DNA of 64,000 bases from Fuerstiella sp. (lineage in GTDB: Bacteria; Planctomycetota; Planctomycetia; Planctomycetales; Planctomycetaceae): positions 52,263-116,262 of the forward strand of contig JAKVAY010000043.1 of assembly GCA_022447185.1 (NCBI GenBank), in the 5' to 3' direction. Shown here piece after piece: positions 56,233-64,000 of the stretch. The notes beneath the pieces are model-generated. The model had not been told where the DNA came from and ran no database searches. It worked only from the letters and a program-made list of their open reading frames with translations. A program made the translations under genes and the position numbers. Within the stretch, counting starts at the first letter, position 1, and every line of letters starts with the position of its first letter.

Positions 56233-58215
56233 TCAGATTTCCCGAACGATTACTGGTTCAGATCCTGCCGGTGTTGCCATGCGAACCTGTTCTTCCACCA
56301 TCAGACGGTACCGACCACCCCCTGCCATCAGTTCATCGTGTGTTCCGGTCTGAACGATGCGTCCGTGTTCCACAACACAAATGACGTCGGCACCAGCAAC
56401 AGTGCTGAGTCGATGTGCGATCACAAAGCTCGTACGATCCCGCATTAACTCCGCCAGACTGGTTTGAATGAAACGCTCACTTTCGGTGTCGAGATTGCTT
56501 GTCGCTTCATCGAGGATCAGCAGACGTGGATTCGCAAGAATAGCTCTCGCTATGGCCAGTCGCTGACGCTGCCCGCCACTCAATCTCACGCCGCGTTCCC
56601 CGATCAACGTGTTGAGTCCGTCCTTTTGCCGATCGATGAACTCGCTGGCGTGTGCCGCGTCGGCTGCTGCCCGCACCTGTTCCACAGATGCGTTACGGTT
56701 GGCATAGTTGATATTTTCCGCGATTGTCCCGTCGAAAAGAAAGACATCCTGCTCCACCACGCCCAGCAGACTTCGGAATGATTCCACGTCGTAGTCGCGC
56801 AGGTCCCGGCCATCGAGCTTCACTGTTCCCGACTGGGGATCGTAGAACCGGGCAACCAGATTGCAGAGTGTCGTTTTCCCGGACCCGCTGGGACCCACCA
56901 GAGCGACTACCTGCCCGGGAGCAACGTCCAGGTCAATGTTCTTCAGTGCTGGTTCGTCAGTACCCGAATACTGAAACGTCACATTGTCAAATACAATTCT
57001 TCCGTCCACATCGTGGGGACGCACGCGAACTGAGTCGGGTGCCGGCTGCATTTCCTGTGGTTCATCCAGCAGGTCGAGGATGCGATCGAGACCACTGAGA
57101 CTGTTTTGAAACTGAGTTGCACTCTGAGCAAGAATTGCCAGTGGCTGCAGAAGCATCAACAGGTAGACCAGGAACATCATGAGGTCACCAACGGTAAGTG
57201 CACCGTCAATGACGCGCCAACCACCGTAAAACATCAGCACAGCGCTTGTGAGCGGAATCATGGACTCCCAGACCATTTCGACACTCCGCATCCACCACCA
57301 CGCAAACAGCTCCTTGCGCGCCATAAGGTTGTTTTCAAGAATGAACCGTCCGGCCTCACGGCGCTGCCGACTGAATGCGCGTACAATTCGCATCCCGGCA
57401 AATGCTTCGGCTGCACCAGCGTCAATGAATTCACGTTGTTTTCGGATCGCGCGAAACTGAGGACGGATGCGGGCAATCCACGTATGGTGAGTGAAGTACA
57501 CCAGTGGCAGCAGGACAATCGCCCCCAGCAACAACGTCCAGTCCACCCATGCCAAAATGAGCAGGCTGCCAACGAGCTGAATGACTGCCCGCCACGGATT
57601 GTAAAGCAGTCCGAAGACTAATTCGCCAACGCTTCCTCCGTCTTCCCGCAGGATGGATGCCACGCCACCGGATCGAATTTCCTGCACTCGGTGCAGCGGC
57701 AAACGCACCGCATGCTCAAACACACGCCGCCGAACATCCAGCTGAATCCGCTTGGTAATTCGCGTGGCATACCACCGCCCCCAAATGTGAAATCCAATCC
57801 TGCAAAGCGACACAACAATGACGGCGATCACAGTAACCGTCAGCAACGTTCTGCGGTCGGTGAACCCAGGAAATTCAGACGCAATCAGAGATGGCACCGC
57901 GTGATCCGTCAAAACATAGTCGACAACGAACTTCGTGCCGGCCGGAGGAATCAACGCCAGCACCGTAGCAACAGTTAATGAAAGAAGGATCCCGACAACC
58001 TGCCAGCGAAATGGGGCCAGCAGTCCAAAGAATCTCCGGACCAGTTCCCTGCCTGTACGAATTCGTTCCCGGCGACCGCGTGCCGAACCGGACGAGTGCA
58101 CCTTGCCCCCCGTCCGTTCTCTCGACCTGACACGATCACGGTATTCGTCAAAGCGAACTCGGCTGCTGTTTCGATGATTCGCTGGTTTCGGATTGCTGTT
58201 CTGTGAGTTTGTCAT
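56233..58215 (-). CDS. ABC exporter, fused permease and ATPase
   Basis: 660 residues from the ATG at 58215. Residues 1-65 are a basic, Arg/Ser-rich cytoplasmic tail, longer than usual. Six transmembrane helices (about 75-355) form the type-1 exporter domain, with the coupling stretch FIDAGAAEAFAGMRIVRAFSRQ. The nucleotide-binding domain has Walker A GPSGSGKT near 440, the signature LSGGQRQR near 545, Walker B LLILDEATS near 565 and the H-loop AHRLST. It is a half-transporter of the MsbA/lipid or drug exporter class and should work as a dimer. Substrate unknown. Its start lies inside the upstream HhH gene (68-base overlap). Confidence 0.93.
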   Translation of the reverse strand: MTNSQNSNPKPANHRNSSRVRFDEYRDRVRSRERTGGKVHSSGSARGRRERIRTGRELVRRFFGLLAPFRWQVVGILLSLTVATVLALIPPAGTKFVVDYVLTDHAVPSLIASEFPGFTDRRTLLTVTVIAVIVVSLCRIGFHIWGRWYATRITKRIQLDVRRRVFEHAVRLPLHRVQEIRSGGVASILREDGGSVGELVFGLLYNPWRAVIQLVGSLLILAWVDWTLLLGAIVLLPLVYFTHHTWIARIRPQFRAIRKQREFIDAGAAEAFAGMRIVRAFSRQRREAGRFILENNLMARKELFAWWWMRSVEMVWESMIPLTSAVLMFYGGWRVIDGALTVGDLMMFLVYLLMLLQPLAILAQSATQFQNSLSGLDRILDLLDEPQEMQPAPDSVRVRPHDVDGRIVFDNVTFQYSGTDEPALKNIDLDVAPGQVVALVGPSGSGKTTLCNLVARFYDPQSGTVKLDGRDLRDYDVESFRSLLGVVEQDVFLFDGTIAENINYANRNASVEQVRAAADAAHASEFIDRQKDGLNTLIGERGVRLSGGQRQRLAIARAILANPRLLILDEATSNLDTESERFIQTSLAELMRDRTSFVIAHRLSTVAGADVICVVEHGRIVQTGTHDELMAGGGRYRLMVEEQVRMATPAGSEPVIVREI

Positions 58216-58627
58216 GACCGATTTCAAGCCAGGGTCGGATCCGATCGAGCGTCAAGGGTCCGATACCATCGACGCGCAGCAGATCTTCAATCGAACCATA
58301 CGGTCCGTTGAACTCCCGATCTGCAACGATTCGGTGAGCCATCGTCTCACCGATTCCCCTGAGCTGGATCCATTCGACCCATGTCGCTTTGTTGATATCA
58401 ACTCGAAAGAATTCCCTGAATGATATTCCGTGCTGCCATGGAAACGGATCCGGACGCTGCACGCTGAGCCAACACCACTGACCAGTCAAATACAGTAATG
58501 CAGCAAAGACACAACCGGTCAGAAAACGGTGCTGCCCCGACGCTGAGATATCGTTTTCCGTTGACGACTGCTCTGCGAGACGGGTCCCCGACGGGGCATC
58601 ACTGTGGTCGTTAACTGTGTCATTCAT
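58148..58627 (-). CDS. ComEA-like helix-hairpin-helix membrane protein
   Basis: 159 residues from the ATG at 58627. An N-terminal hydrophilic stretch is followed by one membrane segment (FLTGCVFAALLYLTGQWCWL, about 35-55) and a tandem helix-hairpin-helix domain: VDINKATWVEWIQLRGIGETMAHRIVADRE and SIEDLLRVDGIGPLTLDRIRPWLE. The topology matches ComEA-type DNA-binding proteins of competence, with the HhH pair outside the membrane. Its 3' end overlaps the start of the ABC exporter gene by 68 bases in another frame. No other com genes are seen, so a role in DNA uptake is only likely. Confidence 0.82.
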   Translation of the reverse strand: MNDTVNDHSDAPSGTRLAEQSSTENDISASGQHRFLTGCVFAALLYLTGQWCWLSVQRPDPFPWQHGISFREFFRVDINKATWVEWIQLRGIGETMAHRIVADREFNGPYGSIEDLLRVDGIGPLTLDRIRPWLEIGHDKLTEQQSETSESSKQQPSSL

Positions 58628-58758
58628 CTCGACAGCTTCCCCGACGCCACCGGGAACCGGGTGGCGTCGCCAAACGATTGTCATGCACCATCTAACACAG
58701 AAACCTCATGACATCAGGAATGTTGACCGGATGAAGGGACTGCGAACGAAACATCTCG

Positions 58759-60210
58759 TCAGGCAAGCAATTCGTCGATCACGTGTCCGTGAACGTCAGT
58801 TAGTCGCCGATCAATTCCGTCGTGACGAACCGTCAGCCGCTTGTGATCGATGCCCAGCAAATGCAGAATTGTCGCGTGTATGTCGTACACCTGTGTCGGA
58901 TTTTCGCGGTCCAGTGGTTTGTAACCCCATTCGTCCGACGGGCCGTACGAAATTCCGGGTCGAACGCCTCCACCGCATAACCAGTTCGTGAAAACGAAAG
59001 GATTGTGGTCTCGACCAACCCCTCCCTGACTGGATGGAAGCCGTCCAAACTCTGTCGTCCATAGAACAACCGTGTCTTCCAGCAATCCTCGCTGCTTCAG
59101 ATCCTTCAGCAGTGCAGCAGTGCCAACAGCCATCCCCATTGCCAGGGGACCATGATCCCGTTCGATATTCTCGTGGCTGTCCCAGTTTCGCCGGGGATGA
59201 CGATTGTCATTGCCGGACCAGATCTGAATGAAGCGAACTCCCCGCTCCAGCAAACGGCGAGCAATCAGACACTTGCGACCGAAATACTCCATTTCTTCCG
59301 GAGCGTTGATCGTGGATGGCCACTGGGTACCCACACGATCCAGGCCATACATATGCAGCGTACGTTCGGTTTCCGAGGAGAGGTCAAATACTTCCGGAGC
59401 CGTCAACTGCATTGCCGCCGCCAGTTCGTAGGAACGCAGCCGGGCCTGAAGACGCGAATCACCTGGACGTTCATTGTTGTAGCGTTGATTCAGGGATCGG
59501 AGCAGCTGTCGACCATCCGCTTCACTGGCAGGCGTCAGAAAGGAAGACTCCGCATTCAGGTCTGCGATCGGGTTTGATCGTTGAGGAAAAATGACAGTTC
59601 CCTGACTACTCGCCGGCAAAAACGCAGATCCCCAGTTTTTCGGACCATTGCTGGCGTAACCTCGATGATCGGGCAACACAACGAATGTTGGCAGGTTTTC
59701 ATTGAGCGTTCCAAGGGCATAACTGACCCAGGACCCCACGCCGGGAAATCCGGGTCGCTGAAATCCAGTAGCCTGCAGGTAAGTTGCCTGACTGTGGACT
59801 CCTGTTTTTCCCGCAACATTATGGACGAACGCCATATCATCGACGCACTCACCGAGTGGTGCCACGACGTTACTGAGCAATTTTCCACATTCGCCGTATG
59901 GTGCAAACCGAAACGGCGACTTCATCCACGGGCCAAGCCCATTCTGGAACGCTTCGATGTGTTCACCAAAATCGGACGGCTCACCATGATGTTCTTCCAG
60001 GAATGGCTTATAGTCCCACAGATCCAGATGGCTGGCAGCACCACCCATGAACAGCTGGATCACACGCTTCGCGCGAGCAGGATGGTGCACGACTTCGACA
60101 ATGCCACCTGTGCTGATGGCATTTGATTCTTCGGACAGCATGATGGACGCAGCGAGTCCGGAAAAACCGTGACCTGCAGACGCCAAAATGTCTCGTCGAT
60201 TCATCGGCAT
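58759..60210 (-). CDS. DUF1501 exported protein without adjacent PSD1
   Basis: 483 residues if translation starts at the ATG at 60210; the frame is open to 60330 but those 40 residues lack a signal. N-terminal MPMNRRDILASAGHGFSGLAASI is Tat-like. DUF1501 core: LFMGGAASHLDLWDYKPFLEEHHGEP, GECGKLLSNVVAPLG, KNWGSAFLPASSQGT, LWTTEFGRLPSSQGGVGRDHNPFVF, GPSDEWGYKPLD and DIHATILHLLGIDHKRLT. The metal-site Asp/His set is intact. No PSD1/DUF1553 gene is beside it; the sequence upstream is a decayed-looking region. It may pair with a PSD1 protein elsewhere. Confidence 0.88.
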   Translation of the reverse strand: MPMNRRDILASAGHGFSGLAASIMLSEESNAISTGGIVEVVHHPARAKRVIQLFMGGAASHLDLWDYKPFLEEHHGEPSDFGEHIEAFQNGLGPWMKSPFRFAPYGECGKLLSNVVAPLGECVDDMAFVHNVAGKTGVHSQATYLQATGFQRPGFPGVGSWVSYALGTLNENLPTFVVLPDHRGYASNGPKNWGSAFLPASSQGTVIFPQRSNPIADLNAESSFLTPASEADGRQLLRSLNQRYNNERPGDSRLQARLRSYELAAAMQLTAPEVFDLSSETERTLHMYGLDRVGTQWPSTINAPEEMEYFGRKCLIARRLLERGVRFIQIWSGNDNRHPRRNWDSHENIERDHGPLAMGMAVGTAALLKDLKQRGLLEDTVVLWTTEFGRLPSSQGGVGRDHNPFVFTNWLCGGGVRPGISYGPSDEWGYKPLDRENPTQVYDIHATILHLLGIDHKRLTVRHDGIDRRLTDVHGHVIDELLA

Positions 60211-60336
60211 ATTACTGATGTTAGGCAGTGGGTCCGGATTTGTTGTGTCAGATTTAACGGAGTAATGCTGACGATCCGAGTTGCGGGCGGGCGCATGAAT
60301 GTTGTTGCGTTCACACTGTAATCGCATCATACCCCA

Positions 60337-60775
60337 TTATTCCGCGACAATGGGTTCCTGTCCAGGTGGTCCCTGCCAGCCCTGAAGATTTTGATTTTGC
60401 GGTGCGTTTTTTGACTGCTTCTTCCAGTCGGCAACAGGCCCCCGAATTTTACAGGGACGGTTCTGAATCAGATTCACGTCAACACTGAAATCGGGCTGCT
60501 GAACCCTAACTTCCAAAGACTTTTTGGGAGTCTCGTCGCTGGAACTCAATAAATCTCCTAAGACGTTTTTGGTCACCTGGACAACGATTTCCACTTTGAC
60601 ATTCCTGAATCCAAAGGTCGTTGCACTCGCGAGAGCCAAGTGTCGGCCTGTAAAGGTACATCGCAGATCCGGATGAATCCTTCAATGATCTGCCGCTGAC
60701 GGATTCTGCATCTCTCAACACAATCGTACGTATATCATCATCAATGAATTGCGGATTGGGAGGTTCTGACAGGCT
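60337..60775 (-). pseudogene. Possible frameshifted gene remnant upstream of the DUF1501 gene
   Basis: Two minus-strand frames each look protein-like over part of this span. From about 60775 one frame reads SLSEPPNPQFIDDDIRTIVL without a start codon. From about 60681 the other reads RIHPDLRCTFTGRHLALA and continues to a stop at 60337 through KVEIVVQVTKNVLGDLL and PDFSVDVNLIQNRPCKI. Together they could be one gene broken by a frameshift. As an intact alternative, a TTG at 60639 would give a 100-residue protein. I recognise no family, and the frames could be chance. Confidence 0.3.
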
Positions 60776-61623
60776 CTATCGGTTCACTTTTTTGCCCCTG
60801 CTGCCAAGGTCTTAACTTAATAGTAGTAACAGAAGACCCGACATTGCTGGTCTCTGTCTAAGCCAAAATACTCTTCCAGAGTCATCTCCACCCTGTATGA
60901 GCATTGGCACCTGCTACTTCGTCCTCGTTAATGTGATTTGCAGGCTCAATCGCCGTTTTTCGTTTCACAGCTGGTGTGCATCCGGGATTAGTTTCTTCAC
61001 CTTTTTCTTCCACTTCAGTGGCTTGGGCATCACCCTTCTTGTTTCCGCCAGCCGATTCTCCGACCATCCACCTGATTACCATTATTCGTACTGACGGACG
61101 CAGCCTGCCGGAATGTTACTCCGACTCTTGTCGTGAAAGTGTCAGTGACTGCGAAAACCCTTTGTAGCTGTACGAACAACGGCTCTGTAAGAACTGCGAT
61201 CAGCGTGGCTATGAATACGCCTCTGATCTCGATTCTGAATACAGGAGGAAGTTGATCTGGTGTTTTCATCGCTGCTGATGAAAAAAGAATTTCTTACAAC
61301 GATCAAACAATTTGGTGATCTCAATTGTTCCAATCGAGCAGCAATCCACGAACCTCTGACATCATTGAAGTCACCCGCAAAACAGATCTTACCTGTACCA
61401 ACCACAATCTGGTGAATCACGTCCCAGTCCGACATACGACCGGAATGATTCGGTGAATCGCTGTCGATCCGGTCCAATTTGGGAATCGCCGGATCCGGTG
61501 CCGTCATTACAGGTCTCTGTGATGAAAATCTCTGAAAATCGCTCATTCCAGCGACAATTCAGAGATCAATCGCAGTAACTGACGGAACAATGGAATCCAA
61601 TGGCCTCGAAATCAGGAGTAGCA
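60776..61623. other. Gene-free stretch, possibly decayed coding sequence
   Basis: No intact gene. On the minus strand three overlapping frames follow each other: 61546-61142 (contains MSDWDVIHQIVVGTGKICFAG and GSWIAARLEQL), 61269-61030 (contains a hydrophobic IRGVFIATLIAVLTEPLFV) and 61082-60882 (charged tail). This succession resembles a membrane-protein gene broken by frameshifts, but no family could be recognised. On the plus strand only the proC ribosome site AGGAG (61614-61618) is clear. Confidence 0.3.
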
Positions 61624-62439
61624 ATGGACATTAGTACCCTATCAGTTGGATTTATCGGTGCCGGACGGATGGCAACAGCACTCGCGCAGGGATTCTGCAG
61701 GAATGGTCTGGCAGCAGACCGAATAACGGCCGTCGACCCGGACTCCCAGGCCCGACATGCGTTTCTTGACTCAGTTGGGCAGGGTATCACCATTCACAAC
61801 AATCCGTGTTCTGAATCACTTCAGACAGACGTGCTCATTCTGGCAGTGAAACCGCAAATTATGCCTCAGGTACTGGCCGGACTGGAAAAACAAATTTCGA
61901 CATCACAGCTGATTATCTCCATCGCTGCCGGAATTAATCTTTCGACAATCGAAGACTCACTTCCGACTGGGTCCCGAGTGATTCGAGTAATGCCCAACAC
62001 ACCCTGTCTGGTTGGATCGGGGGCGTGTGGAGTCAGTGCGGGGAACTGCGCGACATCCAAAGACCTTGAAATCGTGCACGCATTGCTCGAATCGGTTGGC
62101 ATCGTCGAAGTCATCCCGGAGAAATTTATGGATGCGCTGACTGGATTATCCGGCAGTGGCCCGGCCTACGCATTTCAGATCATCGAAGCTCTGAGCGACG
62201 GGGGAGTCCAGATGGGCCTGCCTCGGACGACAGCAACTCGTCTGGCATCTCAAACGTTACTGGGTTCAGCTCAAATGGTGCTGAAGACCGGAGAACATCC
62301 CGGACAGCTCAAAGACGCAGTCACCAGCCCGGGAGGTACAACGATTGCTGGAGTACATGCTTTGGAAGTCGGCGGACTTCGCGCAGCATTGATGAATGCC
62401 GTGCGTGCGGCGGCAGAACGATCTGCAGAACTCGGCTAA
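61624..62439 (+). CDS. proC: Pyrroline-5-carboxylate reductase
   Basis: 271 residues from the ATG at 61624, which has AGGAG five bases upstream at 61614-61618. It reduces 1-pyrroline-5-carboxylate to proline with NAD(P)H in the cytoplasm. Signatures: LSVGFIGAGRMATALAQG (nucleotide-binding, about 6-23), VKPQIMPQVL, RVMPNTPCLVGSGACG, and the family motif LSGSGPAYAFQIIEALSDGGVQMGLPR followed by GQLKDAVTSPGGTTIAGVHALE. Full length and intact. The next gene (SufR-like) starts 184 bases later. Confidence 0.96.
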   Translation: MDISTLSVGFIGAGRMATALAQGFCRNGLAADRITAVDPDSQARHAFLDSVGQGITIHNNPCSESLQTDVLILAVKPQIMPQVLAGLEKQISTSQLIISIAAGINLSTIEDSLPTGSRVIRVMPNTPCLVGSGACGVSAGNCATSKDLEIVHALLESVGIVEVIPEKFMDALTGLSGSGPAYAFQIIEALSDGGVQMGLPRTTATRLASQTLLGSAQMVLKTGEHPGQLKDAVTSPGGTTIAGVHALEVGGLRAALMNAVRAAAERSAELG

Positions 62440-62477
62440 ACGTTTTTTGTTGAGACGCACTCTCATTTTAGAAAATA

Positions 62478-62519
62478 TTGACAGCAACAATTGTCATAAT
62501 GTCGATCATTGTTAACAAT
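62478..62519 (+). promoter_or_regulatory. AT-rich palindromes and TTGACA box upstream of the SufR-like gene
   Basis: A consensus -35 hexamer TTGACA is at 62478-62483. ACAATTGT (62487-62494) and the perfect 12-bp palindrome ATTGTTAACAAT (62508-62519) follow. No good -10 is at the standard distance from TTGACA, so promoter assignment is weak. The palindromes sit 104-136 bases before the regulator's start, where an autoregulatory operator would be expected. Confidence 0.4.
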
Positions 62520-62622
62520 ATGAGTAACAGTCGGAAAATGCAGCAGTCAGCCTGACAAACACAGTCCGATGCTGCCGTCAGTTCCTCAAGGAATTTAGGG
62601 AACAAATCACCCAACAGGAATC

Positions 62623-63243
62623 ATGGCTGCAATCGACGAACGTGATCGCGAATTGCTGGAACATCTGCACCGTGTCGGCGGTGCGGATGTTCAGACATTG
62701 TGTGATGTTCTGAAGATTACCCGGACGGCGGTGCGAGCAAGAATCGAACGGTTGCGCTCAACCGGGATGCTGGCAATGGAGACGCAGTCGGCTGGCCGCG
62801 GTCGGCCTCGACAGATTTACCAAATCAATGCCAACGGATTGCACGCACTGGGTGAAGACTACCGTCAATTAGCGGTCGTCTTTTGGCAGGTGATTTCAGA
62901 AATCGAAGATGAAACCCTTCGAAACTCCTTGCTGGCACGGATTCGCAATCGCCTGGCAGAGCGTTTTCTGCGTCAACCGTCGGCAGCTGGAACTGTCAGA
63001 GAGCGGCTGGACGAATTGGCTGATCAAATGAAATCCAGCGGCTTCAACATCGAATCAGACCACTCCGCAGCGTTACCAATTCTTCGGGAAACCAACTGCC
63101 CGTTTCCCATGCTGGCAGATGTGGATGAATCAATTTGCCAAGTCGAGAAGGAAGTTCTGGAACAGGTATTAGGAACTAACGTTGAGTTCGTGAACCGGTG
63201 TCGTGACGGCTACCATTGTTGTGAGTTTGAAGTGAAATCCTGA
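62623..63243 (+). CDS. SufR-like iron-sulfur-dependent winged-helix regulator
   Basis: 206 residues. An N-terminal winged helix (about 8-70: VQTLCDVLKITRTAVRARIERLRSTGML, then the wing AGRGRPRQIYQI) is followed by a helical dimer region and a Cys-rich C-terminus: NC159PFPML, SIC172QVEKEVLEQVLG, and NRC193RDGYHC199C200EFE. That pattern matches SufR, the iron-sulfur cluster-binding repressor of the suf operon, whose conserved C-terminal Cys residues hold the cluster. Ribosome site AGGA precedes the ATG. No suf gene is in the window; the next gene is nuoB. A sensor of iron-sulfur status is likely, with target genes unknown. Confidence 0.85.
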   Translation: MAAIDERDRELLEHLHRVGGADVQTLCDVLKITRTAVRARIERLRSTGMLAMETQSAGRGRPRQIYQINANGLHALGEDYRQLAVVFWQVISEIEDETLRNSLLARIRNRLAERFLRQPSAAGTVRERLDELADQMKSSGFNIESDHSAALPILRETNCPFPMLADVDESICQVEKEVLEQVLGTNVEFVNRCRDGYHCCEFEVKS

Positions 63244-63390
63244 GCAGTCAGGAAAAAAAGATTTCGACAGGCTGGACATTCCTCAATTCCTGGAAGGCTT
63301 TGGTCGCGATTGATTCAACAGGCGCCATTGATAAAGTTTGTGGACGTTTGTGCCTGCAGTTGTCGGTGAAAATAACGCCAAAAATATACC

Positions 63391-63948
63391 GTGATTAAGG
63401 ATCTGAAGTCGATGACCTGGATCGAAGGGCGATTCGAAGAAAACGTCATCACAACGAGTGTCGAACAGGCGATGAACTGGGGTCAACAGTCCAGTATCTG
63501 GCCGATGACATTCGGACTGGCGTGTTGCGCCATCGAGATGATGGCTGCGGGTGCGAGTAAATACGATATTGATCGTTTCGGGGCAGGTGCGTTTCGGGCC
63601 ACACCGCGACAGGCGGATCTGATGATCGTGGCCGGAACAGTCACCTTCAAGATGGCCAGCCGGGTTCGTCGACTTTACGAACAGATGCCGGATCCGAAGT
63701 ATGTGATCGCGATGGGAGCCTGCACCGTAGGTGGAGGTCCATATTTCAAGCATGGTTATCACGTTGTCAAGGGTGTCGACCTGGTGGTGCCGGTGGACGT
63801 ATATGTTCCGGGGTGTCCTCCGCGACCTGAAGCACTGCTCGAAGGTCTGATGCGAATTCAGGACAAGATTAAGGCTCGCAAAGTCACGCGGGGCGAAACT
63901 CAGCTGCCGGTGCCTCACCATAGCGGTTGCTCGGCACTCAACGTGTGA
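63391..63948 (+). CDS. nuoB: NADH-quinone oxidoreductase subunit B
   Basis: 185 residues from a GTG at 63391, or 178 from the ATG at 63412 (AAGG at 63397-63400 could serve the latter; most family members begin [12 protein letters not shown], which favours it). Subunit B of complex I carries cluster N2, the last iron-sulfur cluster before quinone. All four ligands are present: C45 and C46 (GLACCAIEM), C111 (MGACTVGGG) and C142 ([12 protein letters not shown]). Complex I passes NADH electrons to quinone and pumps protons. nuoA does not precede it; the upstream gene is the SufR-like regulator, 147 bases away. Whether nuoC follows cannot be seen. Confidence 0.95.
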   Translation: MIKDLKSMTWIEGRFEENVITTSVEQAMNWGQQSSIWPMTFGLACCAIEMMAAGASKYDIDRFGAGAFRATPRQADLMIVAGTVTFKMASRVRRLYEQMPDPKYVIAMGACTVGGGPYFKHGYHVVKGVDLVVPVDVYVPGCPPRPEALLEGLMRIQDKIKARKVTRGETQLPVPHHSGCSALNV

Positions 63949-64000
63949 ATTTGACTCCTTCACTCTGACACGGAAGTTGGGCTGGACTCGATCAACGGGT

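Noticed and set aside
1..64000. tRNA, rRNA, CRISPR array, insertion sequence or prophage
   Set aside because: The intergenic gaps were read for cloverleaf-like stems, repeat-spacer patterns, transposase motifs and terminal repeats; none was convincing.

Overview
The window comes from a planctomycete (Planctomycetota, most likely class Planctomycetia). The clearest evidence is the gene content: three proteins with the planctomycete PSCyt2/DUF1549 and PSD1/DUF1553 domains, five DUF1501 proteins, a DUF1559 pseudopilin with its H-x9-DG motif, and a giant PVC-type CxxCH protein. LL-diaminopimelate aminotransferase and a tetrahydromethanopterin-type MtdB also fit this group. Many genes encode exported proteins. 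No rRNA, tRNA, CRISPR array, prophage or insertion sequence was seen. The genus cannot be set from the sequence alone.

Layout. 1-5.0 kb (minus): the truncated start of a secreted LamG-like protein, a DUF819 membrane protein, an outer-membrane barrel protein and an amidohydrolase. 5.4-9.2 kb (plus): a PSD1-DUF1501 gene pair. 9.3-14.0 kb (minus): a propeller-type glycosidase-like protein, a thioredoxin-like protein and glnS. 14.5-18.9 kb (plus): a 1486-residue protein joining SGNH hydrolase, propeller, HEAT, cupredoxin and cytochrome c modules. 19.1-25.1 kb: an ornithine cyclodeaminase-family gene (plus) facing a five-gene minus-strand sugar or sugar-acid cluster (TIM-barrel isomerase, Gfo/Idh/MocA oxidoreductase, SDR, HpcH aldolase, SDR). 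The last three of these are translationally coupled. 25.9-34.6 kb (plus): two tandem PSD1-DUF1501 modules that look like a duplication; the second has an extra heme domain. 34.8-41.0 kb: a DUF1559 pseudopilin and a DUF4198-kelch fusion (minus), then a PQQ-propeller protein and a DUF1501 protein (plus). Three AGTCGGT repeats at an exact 21-bp pitch lie between the divergent pair.

41.1-48.6 kb is mostly housekeeping: dapL (minus), then class II DAHP synthase, hisB, metG, a prenyltransferase-repeat protein and a Uma2-fold protein (plus). 48.8-54.6 kb holds small envelope proteins (an HMA-like lipoprotein, another lipoprotein, a BON-domain protein), an SMP-30-type lactonase and a FabF-type ketosynthase, with two clear intrinsic terminators. 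55.1-60.2 kb: mtdB (plus), then an ABC exporter overlapping a ComEA-like HhH gene, and a lone DUF1501 gene (minus). 60.2-61.6 kb looks like decayed coding sequence. 61.6-63.9 kb (plus): proC, a SufR-like iron-sulfur regulator and nuoB.

How the genes work together. The PSD1/PSCyt proteins (multiheme by CxxCH count) with DUF1501 proteins (alkaline-phosphatase-like fold, exported), the giant SGNH/cupredoxin/cytochrome protein, the SMP-30 lactonase, the Gfo/Idh-TIM-barrel pair and the aldolase/SDR cluster suggest a saprophyte that oxidises and breaks down complex, perhaps sulfated, polysaccharide outside the cytoplasm and takes up sugar acids. This is inference; the central PSD1-DUF1501 system has no established biochemical role.
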